A stretch of DNA of 64,000 bases, taken from NCBI RefSeq assembly GCF_024494465.1, contig NZ_JAETXM010000014.1:1-64000 (forward strand), in the 5' to 3' direction. The stretch is from Bacillus sp. V3B (GTDB taxonomy: Bacteria > Bacillota > Bacilli > Bacillales > Cytobacillaceae). A program made the position numbers and the translations under genes. The notes beneath the pieces were generated by a model. It was not told the origin of the DNA and made no database searches. It worked only from the letters and a program-made list of their open reading frames with translations. Positions 9,408-17,805 of this stretch are shown here, one piece after another (position 1 is the stretch's first letter; the number at the start of each line of letters is the position of its first letter).

Positions 9408-10031
9408 TTAATGTAAAGTTTGAGCAGTATTAATGGGGTAAAGTCTTCCATTTAAAGAAAAAGAAATGATGCCTGTCTCTTCAGAAACGACAAGGACAAG
9501 AGCATCACTTTTCTCCGTTAAACCTAGTGCGGCACGATGACGAGTACCTAGTTTTCTCCCACTTATAACTGCAGTTGTGAGTGGGAGAACATTCGCAGCT
9601 GAAACGATTTGATTGGCGCGAATGAGTACGGCTCCATCATGAAGAGGGTTTCCAGGAAAAAAGATAGTCTCTAACAATACTGAGTTTAAAGTAGCTCCTA
9701 TAGTCGTTCCTTTTTGGATGAAAGGATCAAGAGGGTCACTGCGTTCCACCACGATTAACGCACCATGATATCGATTGGACAGACGTTGAACACAGACAGA
9801 TAGTTCTTCATATTTATCTGTAAAAGCTGATAAATAACAGTTTAAATAAAAGGAAGCAGCGACTGATTCCATTTGAATAAATTTTTCCTTTATTGCTTCT
9901 AGATTGCTTAAGAGACAATAGTCTTCATTACCTAGTACTTCCAAACTGTGTTGAAGTTCACTAGTGATTTGCTGTATTCCATCTGACAATTGTTGTTTCG
10001 TTGGTGAAAAATCGCAATTAGTAGTGTTCAC
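9408..10031 (-). CDS. cdaS: sporulation-specific diadenylate cyclase CdaS
   Basis: A 207-residue protein, the same length as B. subtilis CdaS (YojJ). The first 85 residues form the two-helix autoinhibitory region of this subtype; the DAC (DisA_N) domain follows with the catalytic DGA at 132-134 and RHR at 164-166. It condenses two ATP to c-di-AMP in the forespore, where it is needed for germination and outgrowth. No membrane segment, unlike CdaA. GTG start with GGAGG 9 bases upstream. A spore gene (sspH) follows on the same strand upstream, with separate transcription likely. Confidence 0.92.
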   Translation of the reverse strand: MNTTNCDFSPTKQQLSDGIQQITSELQHSLEVLGNEDYCLLSNLEAIKEKFIQMESVAASFYLNCYLSAFTDKYEELSVCVQRLSNRYHGALIVVERSDPLDPFIQKGTTIGATLNSVLLETIFFPGNPLHDGAVLIRANQIVSAANVLPLTTAVISGRKLGTRHRAALGLTEKSDALVLVVSEETGIISFSLNGRLYPINTAQTLH

Positions 10032-10294
10032 TTGTCAGCACCTCCATTCATTATGAAAAATCATAGATCGTTAAAATGGGGGTCTCCTATTTATTCTAGA
10101 ATATTCTTCAAACCAGACTTCATGTAGGGCCTTTTCTTATCAACAGAACGGAACCAAGGTGCGACCGGCCCTTTCATCAGAATTAACGGCAATTTGATAA
10201 CCTGTATACAGATTAATAATAAGCTGTTCCTGATTGTTTTTCCTCTTTGATAGTTCAATCATAAGTGTCCAGCGGATCCTACCGTTTAAGCAAA

Positions 10295-10474
10295 TTATTG
10301 TTCTGTTAAGTTAGATAAAGAAACCTGTTGTTCTTTCTCTGGCTCAGCGAGAGGATAAATTCTAGCCGTTTCATTATTTTCGTCCACATTTTGAATATAG
10401 ATGGGAGCTCCATTGAAGGTTACATTAGCCATGACTGGTGAAGCAGCAATTTCTTGTGCTCGTTGTTTATTCAT
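10295..10474 (-). CDS. sspH: H-type small acid-soluble spore protein
   Basis: A 59-residue SASP of the H family: starts NKQRAQEIAASPVMANVTFNG and has the PIYIQNVDE..ETARIYPL core. H-type SASPs are made in the forespore and coat spore DNA/protein. AAGGAG lies 8 bases before the ATG at 10474; a longer frame to 10558 has no such support. A second copy sits at 42234. Confidence 0.92.
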   Translation of the reverse strand: MNKQRAQEIAASPVMANVTFNGAPIYIQNVDENNETARIYPLAEPEKEQQVSLSNLTEQ

Positions 10475-10568
10475 AATAATAATCTCCTTTCGATTGTTCT
10501 GAAAATTAGTAATCACTCTTTTTAAAGATTCCCCATCTACATAAAAAGATGCAACCAAAAACTGATTG

Positions 10569-10612
10569 CCAAATAAAAAATACCCACATGAAAATGGGTA
10601 TTTTTTATTTGG
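10569..10612. terminator. perfect 18-bp-arm terminator
   Basis: CCAAATAAAAAATACCCA pairs exactly with its complement across an 8-base loop. It lies between the PAP2 gene (3' side) and sspH (5' side) and is flanked by A/T runs on both strands. Confidence 0.85.
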
Positions 10613-10707
10613 GGAAATTAGGGTTAGTAAACTCTAAAACCAATTTGTCTGTTGATACTGTATAAATACAAATAGTAGTCATACATGAATTCACTAAATT
10701 ATCGCTA

Positions 10708-11223
10708 CTATTGACGGACGAAATAATTAACACAGCGGGAAATTTTGTCTAATATGATGCTGGTTATGGTAGCTATAAAGGCACTTCCGATAATATCAGA
10801 TGGATAATGATGTCCTACCCAAATACGTGAGAAGCCTGTTAACACAGATAATACCCACATGATTGATCCTAGGATTCGTTTATGAAGAAAGATTGAAGTA
10901 GAAATGGCAAACACAAGTAGAGTATGTTTACTAGGAAATGTAGAATCCATTTTTGAAGGAATGAGTATGCCGACCCGATATTTTACAAATGGGCGTGGTT
11001 TAAAATAAAACAACTTAATCAAGGTGTTTATAAACAAAGTAATCCCGGCAGATATTACTGCATTAAAAGACAACCTTTTGTAAAAATCATTTCTAAACCA
11101 CATGAAAATTAAAACAAAGATAAACACATAACGAATCTTATTTGATATTAATATCATCAGCAAATCAATTGGAGAAAAACGTCCTGAAAGTTGATTAATT
11201 GACTTAAATACTTTGTAGTTCAT
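10708..11223 (-). CDS. bcrC: PAP2-type undecaprenyl-diphosphatase (BcrC-like)
   Basis: A 171-residue membrane phosphatase. The three PAP2 motifs are present: KLFYFKPRP near residue 75, FPSKHTL near 107 (PSKH where BcrC of B. subtilis has PSDH) and SRIWVGHHYPSD near 143. The N-terminus MNYKVFKSINQLSG closely follows BcrC. Such enzymes recycle undecaprenyl pyrophosphate on the outer face of the membrane and confer bacitracin tolerance. AAGGAG sits 8 bases before the ATG at 11223, so the longer frame to 11253 is rejected. BcrC identity over other PAP2 proteins is likely, not proven. Confidence 0.82.
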   Translation of the reverse strand: MNYKVFKSINQLSGRFSPIDLLMILISNKIRYVFIFVLIFMWFRNDFYKRLSFNAVISAGITLFINTLIKLFYFKPRPFVKYRVGILIPSKMDSTFPSKHTLLVFAISTSIFLHKRILGSIMWVLSVLTGFSRIWVGHHYPSDIIGSAFIATITSIILDKISRCVNYFVRQ

Positions 11224-11520
11224 TAACACGTCTCCTTCTTTCATAGATACCAATAAAATTCCCTACAAGGTAAGAAATATGTAAAAATCGAGAAAAGAAG
11301 GCGATAAATTTAAACCGTTACCTATCTGTATTAATAAGAATTGATAAGAGAATATATCTCCCAAATAGTAAGATTTATTTACATAAAATTAAACACTCGT
11401 GAAACTGTTTATAAAAAATTTTAAACAAAACCCTTATAATAGAAATTAATATAGAGACCTAAAATCCGTTTTTCTAAATGTATTTAAATCTAGTTATATA
11501 AATCCAATTTATTAAATCGA

Positions 11521-11612
11521 TATAAGAAACGGTTGTTCAATCTGCTCGAGCAAGCCTTTATGTACGTAGTAATAACAGCGAAGTGAAAGGAGGTTGGCCG
11601 ACCGTTTCTATA
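11521..11612. other. 92-base element bounded by AGAAACGGT inverted repeats
   Basis: AGAAACGGT (11525-11533) and ACCGTTTCT (11601-11609) bracket a comparatively GC-rich block inside an AT-rich 500-base gap upstream of the LysR gene. The interior has CTGCTCGAGCA and GGTTGGCCGACC small dyads and an AAAGGAGG string with no frame behind it. It could be a structured RNA or a degenerate insertion element. Nothing else is visible in 11260-11757 apart from an AT-rich start-proximal stretch. Confidence 0.4.
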
Positions 11613-11757
11613 CTATGTCGAAAAATTAAGCTGGACTTATATAAATCATAGGGCATAAAAAACTGTTATATCTAAGTAAGGTTAGATGATTTAATTGAGA
11701 AAATATATGTTATTATAATATTTAGAATTATTCGTGTATTAATAGGGAGGCTGTGAC

Positions 11758-12636
11758 TTGAATATAGAAAATTTGAAAATGTTCTGTTTGGTAGTAGATG
11801 AAGGAAGTATTAGCCAAGCAGCAAGATTAAGCTTTGTATCTCAGCCAGCTGTAACAAGACAAATTAATCAATTGGAAAATTTTTATGGTACTTTGTTATT
11901 CGACAGGACGGGAGGAAAGTTGAAAGTAACCAAAACAGGCAAAATATTATATCCATACGCTAAAACCATTGTAAATGATTTTAATCGTTCAAAGGAAGTT
12001 GTTCAACAGGAAATAGGTAAATACAATGCTAGCCTTCAAGTAGGGGCTACTTTCACTATTGGAGAATACTTATTGCCAAGTTTATTGGGGAGGTTCAAAA
12101 AACAAAAACCAGATATTAAAGTAACGCTTACCATTAAAAATACCCCTGGGATTTTGGAGGATTTAACAAATGATGTGATTGATTTGGCTTTGGTTGAAGG
12201 CATTGTTGAAAATAACGACTTAATTGTTGAGAAATTCGCAGATGACGAATTGATTCTCGTTTGTGCACCTGACCACGAGTGGGAAGAAAAGGTATGTATT
12301 GAAGAACTGGTAAATGAGAGGATGATTTGGCGTGAATCCCTCTCAGGAACACGATTAATTGTTGAAAATATGTTAAGAGAGTATGGAATTCTAGAAAAAA
12401 TTGATAGTTATATGGAAATTGGAAGTACTCAAGCGATAAAAAGTGCTGTTGAGGCAGGACTTGGAATTAGTATTTTACCAAGGTTGACTGTTGCTAGAGA
12501 ATTAGAACAGGGAACGTTAAGAGAAATTGACATGAACGGAGTCAACCTTACGAGGAATTTATGGCTGGTTAAAAAACCACAAAGGTTTAATAAAACTTGG
12601 GTATCGAGTCTTTTAGAATTAATTCAGAGCAAATAA
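11758..12636 (+). CDS. LysR-family transcriptional regulator
   Basis: A 292-residue LTTR: winged helix-turn-helix at residues 1-60 (GSISQAARLSFVSQPAVTRQ) and a periplasmic-binding-protein-like effector domain from about 90 (LQVGATFTIGEYLLPSLL) to the end. TTG start with GGGAGG 7 bases upstream. It is similar in arrangement to CysL-type regulators. The usual divergent target is absent, because the neighbour upstream on the minus strand (PAP2 gene) is 535 bases away; the target is unknown. Ends in a strong terminator at 12795. Confidence 0.9.
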   Translation: MNIENLKMFCLVVDEGSISQAARLSFVSQPAVTRQINQLENFYGTLLFDRTGGKLKVTKTGKILYPYAKTIVNDFNRSKEVVQQEIGKYNASLQVGATFTIGEYLLPSLLGRFKKQKPDIKVTLTIKNTPGILEDLTNDVIDLALVEGIVENNDLIVEKFADDELILVCAPDHEWEEKVCIEELVNERMIWRESLSGTRLIVENMLREYGILEKIDSYMEIGSTQAIKSAVEAGLGISILPRLTVARELEQGTLREIDMNGVNLTRNLWLVKKPQRFNKTWVSSLLELIQSK

Positions 12637-12794
12637 AAATAATGATTTGTCCATTCCAATGTTAACTATAATACTTATAATTATGGCCAAGTGAAAAATC
12701 TATAATGTGGGCAGTAGTAGGTGATGTTTATATTTTCAACATCGGAAATAGTTGACTCTTTTAAATCGAATAGAATATTGATAAAAGGAGCGCG

Positions 12795-12861
12795 CATCTG
12801 TATATCTTGCTTGTTGTTGGGTGATATGTTCAACAACAAGTAAGATGTACAGATGTTTTTT
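12795..12861 (+). terminator. strong 25-bp-arm terminator
   Basis: CATCTGTATATCTTGC.. pairs with ..GTAAGATGTACAGATG with the inner arms TTGTTGTTG/CAACAACAA, followed by six T. Confidence 0.88.
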
Positions 12862-12906
12862 AATTGATTAAGAAGATACTTTGATTTTGAGCTTGAAAAA
12901 TAGTTG

Positions 12907-12939
12907 TTATTATCATTTGTAAGTTGTAAATGATAATAA
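12907..12939. promoter_or_regulatory. TTATTATCATTT palindrome upstream of katA
   Basis: TTATTATCATTT and AAATGATAATAA form a perfect 12-bp dyad separated by 9 bases. The half-sites resemble Fur/PerR halves but spacing is not the 7-1-7 of those boxes. No T-run follows, so an operator or RNA hairpin is more likely than a terminator. Confidence 0.4.
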
Positions 12940-13024
12940 ACTTTAATATGAATTTTAGTGTTCTGATCATATAAATGGAAGGAAAGGGTGATAATTATTT
13001 AGATTATACATAATAATGAATCTG

Positions 13025-13040
13025 TTATAATAAGATTATA
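13025..13040 (+). promoter_or_regulatory. imperfect Per-box-like site
   Basis: TTATAAT-AAG-ATTATA resembles the Per box but with a 3-base instead of 1-base centre. It lies 80 bases upstream of the perfect box. Confidence 0.35.
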
Positions 13041-13104
13041 GAGTGGAGTTATTAAATAATAAGTATATGAAACAATTTACTTGTACTTTGTAATAAATAT
13101 GATA

Positions 13105-13119
13105 TTATAATAATTATAA
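13105..13119 (+). promoter_or_regulatory. perfect Per box of katA
   Basis: TTATAATAATTATAA matches the PerR operator consensus TTATAATNATTATAA at every position. It overlaps the presumed -10 region (TTGTAC at 13081 as -35, TATTAT at 13103) 33 bases before the catalase start, so PerR would repress and peroxide would induce. Confidence 0.85.
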
Positions 13120-13151
13120 TATATGAAAACATTAGGAGGTATTTAAATAAT

Positions 13152-14675
13152 ATGGATAATAAAAATAACCACAACAATAACAATAATGAAAATAATAATC
13201 AGAATAAAAAAATGACAACAGCTTTTGGTGCTCCTGTATCGAATGATGACGATATTAAAACAGCAGGTAAACGTGGTCCATTGCTAATGGAGGACGTATG
13301 GTTTCTTGAAAAACTAGCACATTTTGATAGAGAAGTCATTCCAGAACGTCGTATGCACGCGAAAGGATCTGGTGCATATGGTACATTCACTGTAACAAAA
13401 GATATTACCCAGTATACAAAAGCCAACCTTTTCTCAGAAGTTGGCAAGAAGACGGATATGTTTATCCGTTTCTCAACCGTTGCTGGTGAACGTGGTGCAG
13501 CAGATGCAGAACGTGATATTCGTGGTACAGCGATGAAATTCTATACAGAAGAAGGGAACTGGGATCTTGTTGGTAATAACACACCTGTATTCTTTTTCAG
13601 AGATCCTAAGAGATTCCCAGATTTGAACCATGTTGTAAAACGTGATCCGAAAACAAATATGCACAATCCTCAAGCAAATTGGGACTTCTGGTCATCACTA
13701 CCTGAAGCACTTCACCAAGTGACCATTACAATGAGTGAACGTGGTATTCCAGTAAGCTACAGACATATGCATATGTTTGGAAGTCATACGTATAGCATGA
13801 TTAATGCTAATAATGAACGTGTATGGGTAAAATTCCACTTCGTTTCTCAACAAGGAATCAAAAACTTAACAGACCAAGAATCTACTGAATTGATCGGTAA
13901 AGACCGTGAAAGTCATCAAAGAGATTTATTTGAAGCGATTGAACGCGGTGATTATCCTAAATGGACATTGTATATCCAAGTAATGACAGATGAACAAGCA
14001 AGTGATTTGCCATACAATCCATTTGATTTAACAAAAGTTTGGTATAAAAAAGATTTCCCTCTAATTGAAGTAGGGGAAGTTGAATTGAACCGTAATCCAG
14101 AGAATTATTTTGCGGAAGTAGAGCAATCTGCCTTTGCTCCTACGAATCATGTACCTGGTATCGGTTTTTCACCTGATAGAATGCTTCAAGGACGACTATT
14201 TTCTTATGGTGATGCTCAACGCTACCGTTTAGGTGTAAACCATTGGCAGATTCCAGTAAACTATCCAAAAAATGCGAAGAATTTCCATCCTTATCATCGT
14301 GATGGGGCTATGAGAATTTATAACCCTTCGCAAGGGCAAGTTTCTTATTCACCTAACAGTTATGGTGAGTGGCAAGATTCAAAAGAACATCAAGAACCAG
14401 TTTTAGATCTTACGGGAGGCACTGATTTTTATAACTTCCGTGAAGATGATGATAATTACTATGAACAACCAGGTAAATTATTTAACCTTATGACTTCTGA
14501 AGAACAGCAAAGATTATTTGAAAATACAGCTCGTAATATGCAAGGAACTACAAAAGAAGTTCAACTAAGACATATTAACAACTGCTATAAAGCAGACCCT
14601 GCTTATGGTGAAGGTGTAGCAAAAGCGCTTGGTGTTCCAATGAATGAAGTAGAAGCAGTAAGCGGAAAAGAATAA
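13152..14675 (+). CDS. katA: vegetative catalase
   Basis: A 507-residue monofunctional haem catalase that breaks hydrogen peroxide into water and oxygen. Active-site His lies in [12 protein letters not shown] near residue 67, the distal Asn in [10 protein letters not shown] near 140, and the haem-ligand Tyr in [14 protein letters not shown] near 353. The first 20 residues are an unusual Asn/Lys run. AGGAGGT is 11 bases before the ATG. The gene sits behind a perfect Per box and ends exactly against a 195-bp mobile palindromic element, which may act as its terminator. Confidence 0.97.
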   Translation: MDNKNNHNNNNNENNNQNKKMTTAFGAPVSNDDDIKTAGKRGPLLMEDVWFLEKLAHFDREVIPERRMHAKGSGAYGTFTVTKDITQYTKANLFSEVGKKTDMFIRFSTVAGERGAADAERDIRGTAMKFYTEEGNWDLVGNNTPVFFFRDPKRFPDLNHVVKRDPKTNMHNPQANWDFWSSLPEALHQVTITMSERGIPVSYRHMHMFGSHTYSMINANNERVWVKFHFVSQQGIKNLTDQESTELIGKDRESHQRDLFEAIERGDYPKWTLYIQVMTDEQASDLPYNPFDLTKVWYKKDFPLIEVGEVELNRNPENYFAEVEQSAFAPTNHVPGIGFSPDRMLQGRLFSYGDAQRYRLGVNHWQIPVNYPKNAKNFHPYHRDGAMRIYNPSQGQVSYSPNSYGEWQDSKEHQEPVLDLTGGTDFYNFREDDDNYYEQPGKLFNLMTSEEQQRLFENTARNMQGTTKEVQLRHINNCYKADPAYGEGVAKALGVPMNEVEAVSGKE

Positions 14676-14870
14676 TTTTAACTTCATTCAGCAGAAGTCC
14701 TCCACTTCTGTAAGTGGGGGATGAATGCAAAAAGCTCTCTGATTCAGTGGGGGTTCAAACCCCGGCTGAATGAAGTTAAGCCTCCGGCGGATGCCTCGGA
14801 TTTTTTAAAGGTCATTTATCGAGCGAGCTCGATAAAAATCCGGGCGCAAATTCGGCGGGGCGAATTTGAT
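14676..14870 (+). mobile_element. 195-bp IS200/IS605-like palindromic element, copy 1
   Basis: 192 of 195 bases match the copy at 53621-53815, with no gap; flanks differ. It carries ACTTCATTCAG/CTGAATGAAGT bounding an inner hairpin CCTCCACTT/AAGTGGGGG and the loop GGGGGTTCAAACCCC, then CGGATTTTT..ATCGAGcgagCTCGAT..AAAAATCCGG and a last hairpin CAAATTCG/CGAATTTG. This is the look of IS605-group ends and of the omega-RNA scaffold next to tnpB, without any transposase or tnpB frame. It abuts the katA stop codon. Confidence 0.75.
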
Positions 14871-14954
14871 ATGAAGTGGGTAAACTAGTTTTTTTAAAAG
14901 TAGTAGTCGTGGAGATTTATTTTTTGAAATAAAAACGAATATGAGAAACAGTTA

Positions 14955-14989
14955 ATGGAGATAATATACCTTATTATCTCCATTTTTTT
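14955..14989 (+). terminator. terminator ATGGAGATAATA / TATTATCTCCAT
   Basis: A 12-bp perfect stem with a 5-base loop followed by seven T. Confidence 0.85.
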
Positions 14990-14991
14990 AC

Positions 14992-15020
14992 AGTTATAGG
15001 TTATTCCATTACCTATAACT
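14992..15020 (+). terminator. second hairpin AGTTATAGGT / ACCTATAACT
   Basis: A 10-bp perfect stem directly behind the first terminator, followed by TTTATTTTT; a tandem terminator or leader hairpin of the DUF3231 gene. Confidence 0.55.
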
Positions 15021-15119
15021 TTTATTTTTCTCAACATACATAAGTCCTAATCCCATTACATATAATTTTCACTTTTGGAAAAGATGGTAATAAGGTATCC
15101 GTTATAGGGAGGTAATCTG

Positions 15120-16139
15120 ATGGATCAAGATAAGCAGATAAGGCTAACAGCAGCAGAAATGGCTCAACTTTGGTCTCAATACATAAATGATAGTGGAAGT
15201 AGATGTATGCTGACCTATTTTTTAGAGAAGGCTGAGGACCCTGAAATTATACCTATTATAGAGCATGCTTTACAATTATCGAAATCTCATATACAAAAAT
15301 TAACTGAACTACTTGCTAAGGAAAAGAATAGAATCCCTCATGGTTTTAAGGTAGAGGAAGATGTGAATTTAGCAGCTCCTAGGCTATATTCAGATAGTTA
15401 TGTATTGAATTTTATCCATCAAATGTCGAAGATTGGGCTTACCAATTATTCAGCTAGTGTAGCATCATCTGTAAGATTAGACATAACAGATTATTATATG
15501 GAATGCCTTACTGAGACGATGCAATTATGTAAGATGTCAAAGGATGTATTATTGTCAAAAGGTCTGTATATTAGGTCCCCATATATACCCAACCTAGAGC
15601 AAGTTGAATTTGTGAAGAAGCAAGGATTTGTTTTAGATGTACTTGGGGAAAAAAGACCTTTAATAGCATTTGAAATAGCGAATTTACATGCGAATATCCA
15701 GAGGAATGCTTTAGGTGCAGCGACCTTGGTTGGGTTTACTCAGGTTGCACAGGATAAGGATGTACAACAATTCACTCTTAAAGGGATAGAAATCGCTAAA
15801 AAACATATAAAATTATGTGGAGCTAAACTAGAGGAGAGCAATCTTTCTGTCCCTATGACATGGGCATCGGAAGTAACAAACAGTACAACGTATACATTTT
15901 CTGATAAACTCATGATGTTTTTTACCTCATCTTTGATTTCATTAAGTGTTGGCTACTATGGAACAAGTATTGCCCAGAGTCCTAGGATAGATTTAGGTGT
16001 CTTATACAACAGATTATCTTTAGAAGTTCAACTTTACTCTGAAGATGGTTCAAATATCATGATCAATAATAGATGGTTAGAACAGCCACCAATGGCAGCT
16101 GATCGAGATGAGTTAGCAAAAGAAAACAATGGGAAATGA
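15120..16139 (+). CDS. DUF3231 family protein (two tandem domains)
   Basis: A 339-residue soluble, mainly helical protein made of two DUF3231 repeats, roughly residues 8-165 and 180-330; each starts with a segment of the type LTAAEMAQLWSQY / LIAFEIANLHANI and contains paired helices reminiscent of ferritin-like bundles. DUF3231 proteins are common in Bacillaceae and unassigned. GGGAGG sits before the ATG. No operon partner; terminators lie on both sides. Confidence 0.86.
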   Translation: MDQDKQIRLTAAEMAQLWSQYINDSGSRCMLTYFLEKAEDPEIIPIIEHALQLSKSHIQKLTELLAKEKNRIPHGFKVEEDVNLAAPRLYSDSYVLNFIHQMSKIGLTNYSASVASSVRLDITDYYMECLTETMQLCKMSKDVLLSKGLYIRSPYIPNLEQVEFVKKQGFVLDVLGEKRPLIAFEIANLHANIQRNALGAATLVGFTQVAQDKDVQQFTLKGIEIAKKHIKLCGAKLEESNLSVPMTWASEVTNSTTYTFSDKLMMFFTSSLISLSVGYYGTSIAQSPRIDLGVLYNRLSLEVQLYSEDGSNIMINNRWLEQPPMAADRDELAKENNGK

Positions 16140-16240
16140 TCATTTGTATTAAAGTATCAAGGCATTTCTTTTAAGAAAATCAAAAAAGTATATGATTAGT
16201 ACCATTTGTACGAAAATAGGTGCAAGACTTGTAACTAGGG

Positions 16241-16269
16241 CCGTCAATGTTGACGGTTCTTTTTGTTTT
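16241..16269 (+). terminator. terminator CCGTCAA / TTGACGG
   Basis: A compact 7-bp stem with a 2-base loop, then TTCTTTTTGTTTT. It follows the DUF3231 gene by 100 bases. Confidence 0.75.
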
Positions 16270-16384
16270 GGTAAGGTTTCTGGACAAATAATTATTTTTC
16301 GTATGCTTCTATTCCAAAAAGAGCATGATAAAAGATGCAAACAGCGAGACTTGTTACATCAAATGAATGTATGGAGGTTCGGAT

Positions 16385-16549
16385 ATGGAAAAAGAACAGA
16401 ATCGTTTAAATCAAAGTTTAAGTCATAAAACTGACCAAGAAGTTTTAGAGATTAGTTCAACCGGATATGGATTAGAATCTGTTTCCAAAGAAACAGAAGA
16501 CAACTCTCAAAAAAATAAAAATAATCGTTCTTCATGTGGAGGATTATAA
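16385..16549 (+). CDS. small hydrophilic protein (54 aa)
   Basis: GGAGGT lies 7 bases before the ATG at 16385; a longer frame from 16367 has no site. The product is Glu/Lys/Asn/Ser-rich with no hydrophobic segment and ends RSSCGGL. I do not recognise it. Size, composition and neighbours would fit a small stress or spore protein, but that is a guess. Confidence 0.5.
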   Translation: MEKEQNRLNQSLSHKTDQEVLEISSTGYGLESVSKETEDNSQKNKNNRSSCGGL

Positions 16550-16612
16550 AATACTAGGTTTTATTTTCCATAGATAACCATTTTGACTGGACTACAATAT
16601 GGGGTGAATGTA

Positions 16613-16753
16613 TTGACTAATATTATTGATGGAATGGATGAAGCAAGATTTCAATCAGGTAATGTGAAAGCGAATAAGTCTTCACAACAGAAGGGGAAAG
16701 AGGCAGAAAAGAAAATGCCCCCGGTACTCAAAAATTTAAAAAATGGATCATAA
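16613..16753 (+). CDS. possible small protein (46 aa)
   Basis: A frame starting TTG with GGGGTG 6 bases upstream (an in-frame GTG at 16604 is the alternative) encodes MTNIIDGMDEARFQSGNVKA followed by a Lys/Gln-rich tail. Hydrophilic and disordered in appearance. It is 60 bases after the 54-residue gene and before a clear terminator, which suggests one short transcript of two small genes. Confidence 0.4.
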   Translation: MTNIIDGMDEARFQSGNVKANKSSQQKGKEAEKKMPPVLKNLKNGS

Positions 16754-16829
16754 AAAGGAACTTTTGAGTAGAGGTTTTTGTAAGTCTTAGCTTGCTTGTA
16801 GAGAAAAATAAAAGAAACTATTTTTTATC

Positions 16830-16863
16830 GGAAAAGGACAATGTCTAGACGTTGTCCTTTTCC
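16830..16863 (+). terminator. terminator GGAAAAGGACAA / TTGTCCTTTTCC
   Basis: Perfect 12-bp outer arms, with GTC/GAC-like inner pairs, ending in T-rich DNA; closes the small-gene unit at 16385-16753. Confidence 0.7.
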
Positions 16864-17085
16864 AGTTTGTGGTTCCCTTCTCTCACTCGCTCGCTAAATG
16901 TTTCGAAAGAATTTCTTCTACTAACTTAGTTTTTGACTCATGGGAATCAATAATAAGGATAAGTTCTGCATATTTATCAAGTATGGTGTTGTTCACTTTT
17001 TTCATTTCTTTTTCATGTTTAATAATGCTTCATTGAACAGTAGTGAAACGATAAGCATAACATGATTAAAAAAGGAGTTTGCGAA

Positions 17086-17337
17086 ATGAGTGTATCAGCT
17101 TTTATCCTTTCTGTTATTATGGCTATGGTTATTGGGATTGTTGCTGAAAAATTATCTCCGTTTGATATGCCTGGAGGCTGGGCGGGTGCAATCATTGCTG
17201 GATTCGTAGGAACTTGGCTAGGTAATGGTCTATTTGGTACATGGGGGCCAATTGTAGCTGGATTTTCATTAATTCCAGCACTAATTGGCGCGATCATTGT
17301 AGTCATCATTGTTGGGTTTTTATCAAAGTTATTTTGA
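17086..17337 (+). CDS. GlsB/YeaQ/YmgE-type stress membrane protein
   Basis: An 83-residue membrane protein with three hydrophobic helices and the Gly-rich motifs GIVAEKLSP.D.PGGWAGAIIAGFVGTW (split here) and LIGAIIVVIIVGF typical of the transglycosylase-associated (GlsB/YeaQ/YmgE) family. Family members are induced by general stress; the molecular role is unknown. AAGGAG is 8 bases before the ATG at 17086, so the frame opening at 17062 is too long. Confidence 0.87.
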   Translation: MSVSAFILSVIMAMVIGIVAEKLSPFDMPGGWAGAIIAGFVGTWLGNGLFGTWGPIVAGFSLIPALIGAIIVVIIVGFLSKLF

Positions 17338-17367
17338 ACATCTTAGATGAATTCTAAGGTGTTTTTT
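17338..17367 (+). terminator. terminator ACATCTTAGA / TCTAAGGTGT
   Basis: A 10-bp stem with G-T pairs directly after the stop codon, followed by six T. Confidence 0.8.
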
Positions 17368-17484
17368 ATCTTTAAAAAGTTTAGGATACCCTTGCCCTTG
17401 TTATTTTAGAAATTGATTATATGTTAAACTTTAGAAAGTAATGCCTATTTAAGGTACAAATTGGATTGTTTCGCTTAAGCCGAC

Positions 17485-17628
17485 TTATATTTTAGTAATC
17501 TCTTTTTCAGTAACTAAGAATACTTTTCTAGGAGATTTTTCATTCCTAATCTCAAATCGGCCATTTTTATAATCGTATATGATCGTATAAACATCTCCTG
17601 CGAACAGAATTTTGTCATTGATACTCAT
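17485..17628 (-). CDS. small conserved-looking protein (47 aa)
   Basis: On the minus strand GGAGG lies 8 bases before an ATG opening a 47-codon frame: MSINDKILFAGDVYTIIYDY, then KNGRFEIRNEK and a basic end. The regular alternation suggests a small beta-barrel (SH3-like) fold. I do not recognise the family. Good ribosome binding site and codon use make it likely real. Confidence 0.6.
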   Translation of the reverse strand: MSINDKILFAGDVYTIIYDYKNGRFEIRNEKSPRKVFLVTEKEITKI

Positions 17629-17805
17629 ATGAATTGCCTCCAAACTTATCTTTATATTTATATTTTAAATCCTTTAGTATAATAATGTCATATTTTTGTT
17701 AGGTTCTTTTACACAAAATTTAAAGATTTTATATTTAGTTTGTTATTTTTTTGTAAAAGTAAAATGCGTTACAATAGAAAAAATGAAACGGTTAAGGTGA
17801 ATAGA

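Noticed and set aside
12907-12939. Fur box at the katA upstream dyad
   Set aside because: Half-sites resemble Fur/PerR halves but the 9-base spacing does not fit the 7-1-7 arrangement; reported only as an unassigned dyad.
16192-16428. 78-residue plus-strand frame
   Set aside because: It runs through the terminator at 16241-16269 and overlaps the better-supported gene at 16385; no ribosome binding site.
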